Of a DNA stretch of 64,000 bases, positions 42,969 through 51,366 are shown piece by piece. Made by a program: the position numbers and the translations under genes. A model generated the notes under the pieces. The model worked only from the letters and a program-made list of their open reading frames with translations, was not told where the DNA came from and made no database searches. How positions within the stretch are numbered: the stretch's first letter is position 1; the number at the start of each line of letters is the position of its first letter. This DNA comes from Hymenobacter sp. DG01 (GTDB lineage: Bacteria > Bacteroidota > Bacteroidia > Cytophagales > Hymenobacteraceae): positions 310,001-374,000 of the forward strand of contig NZ_CP040936.1 of the NCBI RefSeq assembly GCF_006352025.1, written 5' to 3'.

Positions 42969-44168
42969 CTATTTGCTGTTCGTTTTATCCAGCACGGCCA
43001 CCACATCCTTCGTGGAAACCTTCTGGCCGGTAGCGGCGGCGCGGTAAATGGCTTGTAGCAGCTGCACGTCGCGGAGGCCCATTTCGCCGGGCACGCGGGT
43101 GGGTTTGTTGTTCAGGATGCAGTCGGCGAAGTCGTCCATCTGGCGGGCCTGCTGGGGCACGTTCTCAATGTTCATAGGGCCCTGGCTGGTACTGCCCTGA
43201 ATACCGCCGTAACCGAAAGCCGGCTGCAGCTCCAGGAAGCCTTTGGCAGTTTCGGCACGTAGGCGGCTGTTCAGGTTTTCGGCGTAGCTGGTGCGGCAGT
43301 CGGCCACCGAGCCATCGGCAAACTGCATCTGCCAGTTCACGCCGGCCTCTACTTCCTTGAACAACCCTTTGGGGTCGGGGTTGGGCGTGAGCTTGGCCGT
43401 GACCGACGTAGGTAGCTGGCCTTTGGTATAAATCACGCCCTGTACGCAGTAAATGCCCATGTCCATGAGCGGCCCGCCGCCGGCCAGCTCCTTGTCCACG
43501 CGCCAGGGCGTGTCGTTGTTGAAGCGGAAGCCGTTGTCGGCCACCAGGCGCTTAATGGGGCCCAGCGTCTGCTGCTGGCCCAGGCGCATCATTTCCTGGT
43601 GGTGGGGCTCGAAGTGCAGGCGGTAGCCGATGCTGAACTTCTTGCCTGCCTTCTGCATGGCCGAAATCATGCGGCGGCACTCCTCGGCGGTGGGCGCCAT
43701 GGGCTTCTCGCAGATGACGTGCTTGCCCGCCCGCGCGGCCCGCTCCACGTACTCGGCGTGCATGCCTACCGGCAATACCACGTACACAATGTCAACATCG
43801 GGGTTATCGACGATGCGGTCGAAGGTTTTGTAGTCGTAGATGTTCTTGTCGGGCAGATTATACTGCTGCTTCCACCGGGCCGCCTTTTCCGGAGAGCCCG
43901 TCACGATGCCCGCCAGCTTGCAGAGTTTGGTTTTCTGCAGGGCCGGGGCCAGCTGCCCGGTGCTGTACTTGCCCAGCCCCACTAGGGCTACGCCCAGCTG
44001 CTTGCCGCTCTGCAGCGCCTCCCGGCTGGCGGGGCCGTAGCTTATTTCCTCCAGCCACGAAAGCGGCCCGCCCACGGCCGAAGCGCCCACCAGGGTAGCC
44101 CCCAGCCCCAGCGAAAACGTGCGCATAAATTCCCGGCGCCCGGCCGGGTTCCCATCCCATGATTTCAT
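42969..44168 (-). CDS. Gfo/Idh/MocA-family oxidoreductase with probable Tat signal
   Basis: A 399-residue exported sugar oxidoreductase, similar to glucose-fructose oxidoreductase. The N-terminus GRREFMRTFSLGLGATLVG has twin Arg and a hydrophobic stretch, indicating Tat export with cofactor already bound. The Rossmann motif VGLGKYS is near residue 63, and HVICEKPMAPTAEE contains the family catalytic Lys. The C-terminal domain is normal (GGGPLMDMGIYCVQG). The gene is followed by the CCCCTCCTCA repeat at 42811. The substrate is unknown. Confidence 0.93.
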   Translation of the reverse strand: MKSWDGNPAGRREFMRTFSLGLGATLVGASAVGGPLSWLEEISYGPASREALQSGKQLGVALVGLGKYSTGQLAPALQKTKLCKLAGIVTGSPEKAARWKQQYNLPDKNIYDYKTFDRIVDNPDVDIVYVVLPVGMHAEYVERAARAGKHVICEKPMAPTAEECRRMISAMQKAGKKFSIGYRLHFEPHHQEMMRLGQQQTLGPIKRLVADNGFRFNNDTPWRVDKELAGGGPLMDMGIYCVQGVIYTKGQLPTSVTAKLTPNPDPKGLFKEVEAGVNWQMQFADGSVADCRTSYAENLNSRLRAETAKGFLELQPAFGYGGIQGSTSQGPMNIENVPQQARQMDDFADCILNNKPTRVPGEMGLRDVQLLQAIYRAAATGQKVSTKDVVAVLDKTNSK

Positions 44169-44254
44169 AGCTCAAGCAGGTTAGTGTCAGGGAGTAGGTA
44201 CCGGCTTCGTTCCCTGCGGGTTACGGGGTAGGGGGTGTTTGCCGACAAGTAGCT

Positions 44255-44325
44255 AAAAAAACAGAAGCGCGAATCAGAGGAATCATGATATAGTTCAGCA
44301 TTCCTAAGGTTCGCGCTTCCGGTTT
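44255..44325 (-). terminator. Long-hairpin terminator of the minus-strand membrane gene
   Basis: On the minus strand a hairpin pairs GAAGCGCGAA (and an inner AGGAAT) with its complement around an AT-rich loop, and is followed by seven T (the A run at 44255-44261). It lies 22 bases after the stop of the gene ending at 44347. Confidence 0.8.
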
Positions 44326-44346
44326 TCTCCGGCTACCCCCGTTCAA

Positions 44347-44772
44347 TTACGCAGCTGTTTCGGAGGTAGCATTACTCAGCCCATTGATAACCAGGGGCAG
44401 TATTCCCAGCCCCAGCACCACCCGGCGGTAGCGCCACGGAATACCCGGCGCCAGGCTACTGATAGCTAGAAACACCGGGGCTCCTATCAAGCCAACGCGA
44501 ATATGCGTGCGGAAGCTGATGCGCGGGAAGGGACCGGGCGGCGGGAAGTTGGTGGTAGCCGCCGTAGCGCCTTCCAATAATCCATTGCCGGCAATCAGTA
44601 CGGAGGCCAGGCGGTTGCGGGGCCACATCCAGGTCGCCAGCCCCAGAATAGCCGGAAAGGCCAAGGCATCGAAATAGGCGTGGGCGCGGGGCGAAATAGG
44701 CCGCGGCAACCAACTGGCCCGCGAAGTAGCAGGGGCCGGCTGGTTGCGCTTGGGGTTGGTTGGCACAGGCAT
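44347..44772 (-). CDS. Small integral membrane protein of unknown function
   Basis: A 141-residue protein with a Pro-rich polar N-terminus (about 30 residues) and three hydrophobic segments (FPAILGLATWMW, VLIAGNGLLEGATAATT and APVFLAISSLA region, with VVLGLGILPLVIN at the end). It starts 14 bases after the SDR stop on the same strand, so it is co-transcribed with it. No family recognised. Confidence 0.82.
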   Translation of the reverse strand: MPVPTNPKRNQPAPATSRASWLPRPISPRAHAYFDALAFPAILGLATWMWPRNRLASVLIAGNGLLEGATAATTNFPPPGPFPRISFRTHIRVGLIGAPVFLAISSLAPGIPWRYRRVVLGLGILPLVINGLSNATSETAA

Positions 44773-44786
44773 ACTGAGCAGACAAA

Positions 44787-45884
44787 CTAGCTTTGCGCAC
44801 TTACGCCGGTTTTGACGGGGGTAGGGGCAGCCTCTGCGGCAGTAGCCTGGCTGGTGCCGTGGCCGTTGCGGCGCTTGCTAAGCATCCAGGCGGCGGTGCC
44901 CAGGCCAGCCACTGCGGCAGCGGCTAGCAGCGGGTGCTTTTCGGCCTGCACGTACAGGCTGCCCGAGCGAAACCAGCCCTCGTGCGAGCCGCGCTCCTGC
45001 AAGCCGTAGCCGGCCTGGTGCAGGGCGCTGGTTTCGGGGTTGCGGGAGGGGCGCTTGGGGTCAATCTGGGTGGGGTAGATGAGGGCTTCCATGACCTTAT
45101 CCATGATGCGCGGGGCCAGGTGGCCGGCCAGCGTAAGGGCTTTGGCTTGGAAGCCCACGTACATGTCGCGGCGGGGGTGGGCGGCGGCAAACAGAATGGC
45201 ATCGGCTACGGCCTCGGGCGGGTACACCATGCCGCGGTGCGCCACCTGGTGCTCGAAGTAGCTCTGAGCGTGCTCGTTGTAAGGTGTATCGATGCGGCCG
45301 GGATGAATGAGCGTGACGGATACCGGGGCTTTTTCTACCTCCAGCTCCATACGCAGGGCGTTGGTCCAGCCGTGCAGGGCGTGCTTGCTGGCGCAGTACG
45401 TGGACTGCACCGGCGTGGCCCGGTCGCCGAAAAAGCTGCCGATGTTGATGAGGGCGCCCGGCTCGTGGCGGCGCTTGAAGTGCTGCACCGCCAGGCGCGA
45501 GCCGTACACCACGCCCCAATAGTTGGTATCGAACATGCGCTTCATGTCCGGAATGCTTACCTCGTCGCAGTGGCCGAAGATGGAAACGCCCGCGTTGTTC
45601 ACCCAGGTATCAAAGTCCCCGAACTCGGCGGTGGCCGCCGCGGCCAGGCGGGCCATGTCTTCCTCGCTGCCTACATCGGTAGGCACGGCCAAGGCATGTC
45701 CGCCCTGGCTGTTGATTTCCTCGGCTAGTTGGCGAATAGCGTCGGCGTTGCGGGCGGCCAGCACCACGCGGGCGCCTTTGCGGGCCGCCATACGTGCCGT
45801 TACGAGCCCGATGCCGCTGGAAGCGCCGGTAATAACAATGGTTTGCTGGTGAAGCGGTTTGAGCTTGAGGTTCAGACTGTTCAT
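44787..45884 (-). CDS. Short-chain dehydrogenase/reductase with C-terminal membrane extension
   Basis: A 365-residue SDR. The start MNSLNLKLKPLHQQTIVITG is chosen over an ATG 20 codons upstream. The NAD(P)-binding TGASSGIG is at residues 19-26, NNAGVSIFG follows, and the catalytic Tyr and Lys are in STYCASKHALHG. The extra C-terminal 110 residues hold a hydrophobic helix (PLLAAAAVAGLGTAAWML) and a Lys/Arg-rich tail, so the enzyme is probably bound to the inner membrane. The next gene (14 bases on) encodes a small membrane protein. Substrate unknown. Confidence 0.93.
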   Translation of the reverse strand: MNSLNLKLKPLHQQTIVITGASSGIGLVTARMAARKGARVVLAARNADAIRQLAEEINSQGGHALAVPTDVGSEEDMARLAAAATAEFGDFDTWVNNAGVSIFGHCDEVSIPDMKRMFDTNYWGVVYGSRLAVQHFKRRHEPGALINIGSFFGDRATPVQSTYCASKHALHGWTNALRMELEVEKAPVSVTLIHPGRIDTPYNEHAQSYFEHQVAHRGMVYPPEAVADAILFAAAHPRRDMYVGFQAKALTLAGHLAPRIMDKVMEALIYPTQIDPKRPSRNPETSALHQAGYGLQERGSHEGWFRSGSLYVQAEKHPLLAAAAVAGLGTAAWMLSKRRNGHGTSQATAAEAAPTPVKTGVSAQS

Positions 45885-46098
45885 GGAGGTAGCAAGTAAG
45901 AGGGCAGAAGAAAAGCGGCCAGGGGAACTTCCCGTGACGCGCACTAATTGCCCTTAGCCTACGCGCTGAAAAGCAGGGTGTTATAGCCGAGTATCGAATA
46001 AAAAGCCCTTAAGCTGAACCCTACAAGGCTCTTTCTCTACCCCTTGCACTGTTCCGCAGCCCTGCTTCAGCAAGCCACTTTCTACCCCCTTGTTGCCC

Positions 46099-46920
46099 TT
46101 ACAAACTGCGCACGTACGCAGCCATTTTCTCACGGGTAGCTTCGTCCGGCAGGGGGCCTTCGGCGGCCCAGAGGTTGTCCTGAAGGTGGGCGGGGTTGCT
46201 GGTGCCGGGTATCACGCACGTCACGGCGGAGTGGGAGAGAATAAACTTCAGCAGAAACTGCGGCCAACTGCCAATGCCCAGCTCCGTAGCCCAGGGCGGC
46301 AGCTCCTTGCCGCGCAGACGGGCCAGCAGGCTGCCTTCCGTAAAAGGCCGGTTGATGAGCGTGGCTACTCCTAACTCCGCCGCGGCCGGGAGCAGGCGCT
46401 GCTCGGCGTGGCGGTCGAGGATGGAGTAGTTAAACTGCACGAAGTCCAGCTTTTCCAGCCGCAGCACTCGCTCCAGCTCCGGGTGCATGGCATCGGTGTA
46501 GTGCGTGATGCCGAGGTAGCGCACCCGGCCTGCAGCCTGCCAGTCGCGCAACGTGGCCAGGTGGGTTTTCCAGTAGACTAGGTTATGAATCTGCAGCAAG
46601 TCGAGGGTAGGACGGCGCATTTTGCGCAAGGAGTCTTCCATCTGCCGGATGCCCGCCTCCCGCCCCTGGGTCCAGACTTTGGTGGCGTAGAAAAACTCAG
46701 GTTGCGCGGGCAGGGCACTGGTCAGCTCGCCCACTACCTCCTCCACCCGCCCGTACATCGGCGACGAATCAATAACGCTACCCCCGGCGGTGCGCAGGGT
46801 TTCCAGCGTCTGGCGCAGCAGCGGATGGCCGGCCGCCCCGCGCACGTCAAACGTCTGCCAGGTTCCCAGCCCCACCACGGGTAGGGGCTCCTGGCTGGAA
46901 GGAATAAGGCGGGTGAGCAT
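46099..46920 (-). CDS. Aldo/keto reductase, second type
   Basis: A 273-residue NAD(P)H-dependent oxidoreductase, only distantly related to the one at 39202. The start MLTRLIPSSQEPLPVVGLG is taken; the frame upstream (to 47007) is translated GGTGACAGGT repeat DNA. It has the GLGTWQTF nucleotide region, DSSPMYG with the catalytic Asp/Tyr pair, ATKVWTQGRE with the Lys, and LLQIHNLVYWK with the His. The C-terminal part shows VIPGTSNPAHLQDN, the coenzyme phosphate loop. Substrate unknown. Confidence 0.93.
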   Translation of the reverse strand: MLTRLIPSSQEPLPVVGLGTWQTFDVRGAAGHPLLRQTLETLRTAGGSVIDSSPMYGRVEEVVGELTSALPAQPEFFYATKVWTQGREAGIRQMEDSLRKMRRPTLDLLQIHNLVYWKTHLATLRDWQAAGRVRYLGITHYTDAMHPELERVLRLEKLDFVQFNYSILDRHAEQRLLPAAAELGVATLINRPFTEGSLLARLRGKELPPWATELGIGSWPQFLLKFILSHSAVTCVIPGTSNPAHLQDNLWAAEGPLPDEATREKMAAYVRSL

Positions 46921-46921
46921 A

Positions 46922-46984
46922 AGGAGTGACAGGTGATGAGGTGAATCGTGACAGGTGAACGGTGAGCAGGTGACAGGTGAACAG
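46922..46984. repeat. GGTGACAGGT-type imperfect tandem repeat
   Basis: Units such as GTGACAGGTGATGAGGTGA, GTGACAGGTGAACGGTGA and GTGACAGGTGAACAGG lie directly before the aldo/keto reductase start. They are the same units as the outer arms of the composite repeat at 31225-31486, here without a mirrored arm. Confidence 0.75.
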
Positions 46985-47051
46985 GCTATTATGCTGAGCA
47001 GCACCAAGGGCCTCTCTTACTTGGTTCAGGTTAGATTACGGAGTGAAATAA

Positions 47052-47240
47052 TCTAGGACTAGTGGGCTAGTTCCCCTCCTCAGATGATTCCGCGCATCAA
47101 GCGGCGTGGGGTTAGGGGTGGTTGAAAGACTAGAGCTAGAAAACTAGAGCTAGTAAATCGTTCTAACAGTCATCAACCACCCCTAACCCCACGCCACTTG
47201 ATGCGCGGAATCATCTGAGGAGGGGAACTAGCTCTAGCCT
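47052..47240. repeat. Inverted repeat, CCCCTCCTCA family, copy 3 with paired replacement in both arms
   Basis: The left arm has TTCCCCTCCTCAGATG followed by ATTCCGCGCATCAAG and CGGCGTGGGGTTAGGGG; the right arm is its mirror with ACGCCACTTGATGCGCGG and AATCATCTGAGGAGGGG. Copies 1 and 2 lack the ATTCCGCGCATC segment, which here is present in both arms. The rest of the gap (46985-47051 and 47241-47366) holds nothing clear. Confidence 0.9.
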
Positions 47241-47366
47241 TGGTTCTAATTCTGGCTGTGTTTCCCACGAAGTTTACTTGTCTTGGGAAGGTTCTTCGCA
47301 CGGGCGAGCGTGTCAGTGCTTTATGCTGCAATAATGCTAGGGGCTGTTTGTTGTCCTGACTCGTTT

Positions 47367-49094
47367 TCACTGCTGCCGCAGCCCGGCCAGCAGGGCGGGG
47401 GCGTTGCGCTGGGCCCGAGCTTTTTCCTGGGGCGTGAGGGTAGGCTTCAGCAGTAGGTCGAAGATGGGTTGCTGAGCTGGGGGTAGGCCGGCCCGCTTGG
47501 CCCGCTGATCCTTCGGCTTCAGAGTTTTCACGAGGGCAGTAGCCTGCTGCAGGGCCTGCTCCGGAGTGGGGGCGGGGTTGCTGCCGCGGGGAGGGGTAGC
47601 GGTGTGGCCGCCGCTCACGTACGTAAACTCAATCAGACAGCCTTGGCAAGCGGTGCCCTTAGGGGCTTCTTCCGAAGGGCCCGAGGTGATGGAGGCGCTG
47701 TCGGTGGCCAGGTAGAGCTTGGTGCCATCGGGCGACATGGCCAGGTCGCGGTAGCGGATGGGGCCGCGGAAGTACATCAGCGTGTCGGAGGCTACGGCGG
47801 TGCCGTCGTCGGTGAGCTTCAGCCGGATCAGCTTGCCTTTTTTCAGGGTCGGAATCAGCAGGGAGTTTTGCCAGCCCGGAATAGCCGTGGCCGAGTACAC
47901 CGCCAAGCTGCTGGGGGCCTCGGAGTTCCAGGTGGGCTCGTCGGAGCTATGGTTGCGGGTGCGGGTGAGGACGGTGGTCAGGAACTGGTTGCTTAGCGGA
48001 TACAAAGAGGCAATGGGGTTGCGGTAGTCAGCGCCCAGCCGGGCAGCGTTGGCCTGCTCACTCCCGATGGTGGGGTAGGTGGTATGCCAGGCGCCAGGGA
48101 GGGTAGCATGCTCGGAGGCCGCTGCGGCCAGGCCGTTATAGTTGCCATCAGCCAGGCCAATCACCAGCGGGTGACCGTAGTTTTTGCCCCGCTCCACCAG
48201 GTTTACTTCGTCGTCGGAGAACGGGCCGTGCTCGGAGGCGTAGAGCCGGCCGGTGCCGCCTACCACGGCATAGGCCAGGCCCTGGGCGTTGCGGTGGCCC
48301 AGGCTCCAGACGGCGTTCTGCCGCCCCTGGCTGAACGGGTTATCGTTCGGAATCCACCGGTCGTACGGGCCCAGGTCGGTGTCGGGCTCCGGGTTGAAAC
48401 GCAGCACTTTGCCCTCGTAGGAAGCCGGGTTTTGCGCGTGGTTTGCACGGCCGCCGTTCTCAAACTGCCCTGCCCCCAGGTCACCGACGGAATAAAACAG
48501 ATAGTCGCGGCCGGCTACGGGGGCTATCAGCAAGCAGCCCGCGTTGTGGTCGTTGCTGGCCGGAATAGAGTCGCACAACACCAGGGGGCGCGCGAGCTGC
48601 TGCCGGGTAACATCGTACTCGTAGCGCACCAGGCGAGCCGTGAAATAGTTGCCGCTGTGGTTGGGGCGGCTGCCGTTGCCGGGTTGGTTGGCTCCTTCAA
48701 ACCTATAGATATAGGTCAGGTACACGTAGGGCTTGCCGGTGAGCAGCTGCGGGTGCAGGGCCAGGCCCATCAGGCCGCCCTGGGGCCAGGGCTTGCCGCC
48801 GTCCACGGAGTCCGGAACCTTGTCGTAGCGCGGAAACTCCCGGTTTTTGCTCAGGTCGAGCAGCACTTGCCGCGCCCCGGTAGCCGGATTGACGCGGCTG
48901 ACGCGGTAGCCGCGGGCTTCGGTAATCCAGAGGAAATTATCGGGGCCATAGGCCACTTCCCACGGGTCGCTGAGCTTCTCGGTAATCACGCGCCGCGTGA
49001 ACTGCTCACCCAAGGGCCCGGTCACGGTTTGAGCCAATGCCGGACCTGATACGGCTACTGCTACCAGCCCGCCAAGGAAATAGGAAAACCGCAC
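47367..49094 (-). CDS. PQQ-dependent aldose sugar dehydrogenase-like protein (YliI/GSDH family), exported
   Basis: A 575-residue periplasmic beta-propeller protein with signal peptide MRFSYFLGGLVAVAVSGPA. It has the soluble glucose dehydrogenase layout: SDPWEVAYGPDNFLWITE, GGLMGLALHPQ, the likely base His in SNDHNAGC, SLGHRNAQGLA and SEHGPFSDDEVN. PQQ binding is inferred from family. After the propeller, residues about 505-575 form a helical tail (PEQALQQATALVKTLKPKD...) that is not part of the usual domain. It is monocistronic. Confidence 0.9.
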   Translation of the reverse strand: MRFSYFLGGLVAVAVSGPALAQTVTGPLGEQFTRRVITEKLSDPWEVAYGPDNFLWITEARGYRVSRVNPATGARQVLLDLSKNREFPRYDKVPDSVDGGKPWPQGGLMGLALHPQLLTGKPYVYLTYIYRFEGANQPGNGSRPNHSGNYFTARLVRYEYDVTRQQLARPLVLCDSIPASNDHNAGCLLIAPVAGRDYLFYSVGDLGAGQFENGGRANHAQNPASYEGKVLRFNPEPDTDLGPYDRWIPNDNPFSQGRQNAVWSLGHRNAQGLAYAVVGGTGRLYASEHGPFSDDEVNLVERGKNYGHPLVIGLADGNYNGLAAAASEHATLPGAWHTTYPTIGSEQANAARLGADYRNPIASLYPLSNQFLTTVLTRTRNHSSDEPTWNSEAPSSLAVYSATAIPGWQNSLLIPTLKKGKLIRLKLTDDGTAVASDTLMYFRGPIRYRDLAMSPDGTKLYLATDSASITSGPSEEAPKGTACQGCLIEFTYVSGGHTATPPRGSNPAPTPEQALQQATALVKTLKPKDQRAKRAGLPPAQQPIFDLLLKPTLTPQEKARAQRNAPALLAGLRQQ

Positions 49095-49171
49095 GATAGA
49101 TAAGGTTCAGGTTGAAAAAACGCGCCTCATGGCGGTTTATCCTTACTTACCGGCGCGGCAGCGGGTTATAG

Positions 49172-49199
49172 TTGACCTTAGAGGTTCGGTCTATATTTG
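49172..49199 (+). promoter_or_regulatory. Bacteroidota promoter (-33 TTG, -7 TATATTTG)
   Basis: TTG at 49172-49174 and TATATTTG at 49192-49199 are separated by 17 bases, matching the Bacteroidota sigma-factor pattern. They lie 74 bases before the ATG at 49273. Confidence 0.7.
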
Positions 49200-49272
49200 C
49201 TCTTGATTCAGAGCTTGATACAGCTACTTGTCAGGCAAAGCTCTCCACGAATGTTTCTCCACGATCAAAGCA

Positions 49273-50277
49273 ATGCTTTCACACTATATACGTCCAAATA
49301 AAGTGGTAAGAAGCCTCATAACGGTGTGGCTACTGTTACCTGCTCTTTGGTGCTATGGACAATCTGCCTCCATCAACGAGCATGGATTTTATATACCTCA
49401 AAACCTAACGGAAGCGAACGAGCAGCTTGATAAAGTACTTACAGAAAAAGCCAAAGCAAAATTTAGGCGGCTTACGCCCAGCGACTTCGAGAATATATCT
49501 GGATTGTTTATTCTGGGGGAATGGGAGTTGGGAGAGTTAGAAACAGATGCCAACAGCCGACTTGTGCAGTATTTGAATACTTATGTCAATACAAAGCAAG
49601 AAGCCTATGGCTACGAGGGCTGGCAGGTACGTCGGCATTTGGTGCTCTTATCGTACCTGCGGCACCTGCAGCACAGCCCATTCGATCTGGCTGTTGAGGC
49701 TAAAAAACTTGCCGCCAAAGGTGACTCCGTCGCGCGGGTAATCGAGCAGCAAAACCAACGTAACCTAGTAGCCGATTCCATACAAGGAATCTATATTCCT
49801 CGGAATCTAGCGGACAGCTTTGTACAGCTAGACAAAATGCTGGCAGAGCCCATTAAAGAGCAGCTACGACACCCTGATCCGGAGTATGGGCTGGCCAAGT
49901 TTCACTTCGGGCTAGGGCTTTGGATGCGAAATAACTGGGGACTCTGGGGAGACTCCCGCCTACAGCAATATTTCGAAGAACTGAATATCACCCACCCCGA
50001 TGATATGTCGGGGGTGCTGCTAAAGAGCTACAGCGACTACCTGAATGGGAAGCCCCTCGATGAAAATCAGTACCGGCGCGCCGCTATTCCTCGGGTGGCT
50101 GACAACCCAGAACTGGATAGCGCGGCAGCAGTTTCTTTACCTCGGCCAAAACTAAAACGATCGGATTATTCCAAACCTTACAGACAGTTCCTCCGCAAGC
50201 GTCGTATCGATGACTTTCACGAATTACCTCCCGAGGCATATGGGCAGGAAAGCGAAATTGTAGAAGTAACAGAATGA
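49273..50277 (+). CDS. Exported protein with two DUF6794-like domains
   Basis: A 334-residue protein with a signal-like N-terminus (SLITVWLLLPALWCYGQ after the first basic residues). The second half (about residues 175-275) has GIYIPRNLADSFVQLDKML, FHFGLGLWMRNNWGLWGDSR and THPDDMSGVLLKSY, which I recognise as DUF6794, from memory. The first half (about 35-140: GFYIPQNLTEANEQLDKVL) is a diverged copy of the same domain, so the protein arose by internal duplication. The DNA is AT-richer than its neighbours. The start could also be a TTG at 49228; ATG is preferred. Function unknown. Confidence 0.85.
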   Translation: MLSHYIRPNKVVRSLITVWLLLPALWCYGQSASINEHGFYIPQNLTEANEQLDKVLTEKAKAKFRRLTPSDFENISGLFILGEWELGELETDANSRLVQYLNTYVNTKQEAYGYEGWQVRRHLVLLSYLRHLQHSPFDLAVEAKKLAAKGDSVARVIEQQNQRNLVADSIQGIYIPRNLADSFVQLDKMLAEPIKEQLRHPDPEYGLAKFHFGLGLWMRNNWGLWGDSRLQQYFEELNITHPDDMSGVLLKSYSDYLNGKPLDENQYRRAAIPRVADNPELDSAAAVSLPRPKLKRSDYSKPYRQFLRKRRIDDFHELPPEAYGQESEIVEVTE

Positions 50278-50327
50278 GACTGTTGATGACACAACAGTTT
50301 TCGAGTTTGTGAAGATTTTGCTGAGCC

Positions 50328-51209
50328 CTACTCATCCTCCGGAAACTGACCCATGCCGCCGCTTTCAAAATCAGCAATGGCTTGCACCAGCTCGCGGTTG
50401 GTGTTCATCACGAAGGGGCCGTAAGTGGCCAGCGGCTCCTCAATGGGCTCCCCGGCCAGTACTGTCAGCACGGTATCCTCCGTAGCGGTGAGGTGCACAT
50501 CCGTAGAATCCCAGCCGAACACCACGAGCTGCTTGGTACCGGCCGGGCGGTTGTCGTGCATCATAATAGCGCCTTTCACCACGTAGATGCCCACGTTGTA
50601 ATCGACCGGCAGACTAATGGTAGTTTCGGTGCCGGCGGGCAGGTGTACGTCGAGCAGAGTGATGGGGGAGAAGGTTTCGGCCGGGCCGGCTATCCCTTCG
50701 TACGTGCCCGATACGACCCGAATGCGGCCGCGCCCATCGGCGGTAGCCACTTCCGGAATGTCCTGGGCCCGAATATTCTGGTAGCGGGGCGGGGCCATTT
50801 TGTCGCGGGCGGGCACGTTCACCCACAGCTGCAGCAGCTCAAGGGTGCCCCCGCGGCGGGCAAACTCCCGCTCGTGGCGCTCCTCGTGCAGAAGGCCTGC
50901 GCCGGCCGTCATCCACTGCACGTCGCCGGGGCCCAGAGCACCCGTGTGGCCGGCCGTATCGCGGTGGGCCAGGTAGCCTTCGTACATCACCGTCACCGTC
51001 TCGAAGCCCCGGTGGGGGTGGGGCGGGGTACCCAGCGGCGCCTCGGTGGGGGCCACGGGCATCGGGCCGGTGTGGTCGATGAGCAGAAAGGGGCTGAGCT
51101 GGCGGATACGCGGCCCCGGCATAGGGCTGGTCACGTCGAAGCCGTCGCCGACGAATTTCTTATTGCCATCAATCACCTGAAAAATACGGCGGCCGGAGTT
51201 CTGGGGCAT
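50328..51209 (-). CDS. Pirin family protein
   Basis: A 293-residue bicupin. The start MPQNSGRRIFQVIDGNKKFV is used; the frame extends 28 codons upstream without conservation. The N-terminal cupin carries the metal ligands in HPHRGFETVT and HEERHE; the C-terminal pirin_C domain spans about residues 185-290 (LLDVHLPAGTETTISLPVDY). Bacterial pirins are iron proteins with quercetinase-like or redox-regulatory roles; the role here is not shown. It is convergent with the DUF6794 gene. Confidence 0.94.
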   Translation of the reverse strand: MPQNSGRRIFQVIDGNKKFVGDGFDVTSPMPGPRIRQLSPFLLIDHTGPMPVAPTEAPLGTPPHPHRGFETVTVMYEGYLAHRDTAGHTGALGPGDVQWMTAGAGLLHEERHEREFARRGGTLELLQLWVNVPARDKMAPPRYQNIRAQDIPEVATADGRGRIRVVSGTYEGIAGPAETFSPITLLDVHLPAGTETTISLPVDYNVGIYVVKGAIMMHDNRPAGTKQLVVFGWDSTDVHLTATEDTVLTVLAGEPIEEPLATYGPFVMNTNRELVQAIADFESGGMGQFPEDE

Positions 51210-51366
51210 AGCGGAAAGCAGCGGTAGAGAAATAGATAGCAGGGCGTTGGGGCCCGGTCGTTCCATTTCAGCAACCACCCACGGAGGCCGCATGTTTCGG
51301 GCGCCCGCGAATCGGTAGCGGCCGGTAACGAAACGAAGCCGCGGTAGCTTCCTGCCCCGGCCCGGG

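Noticed and set aside
46921..47007. N-terminal extension of the aldo/keto reductase
   Set aside because: Its extra residues come from GGTGACAGGT repeat units.
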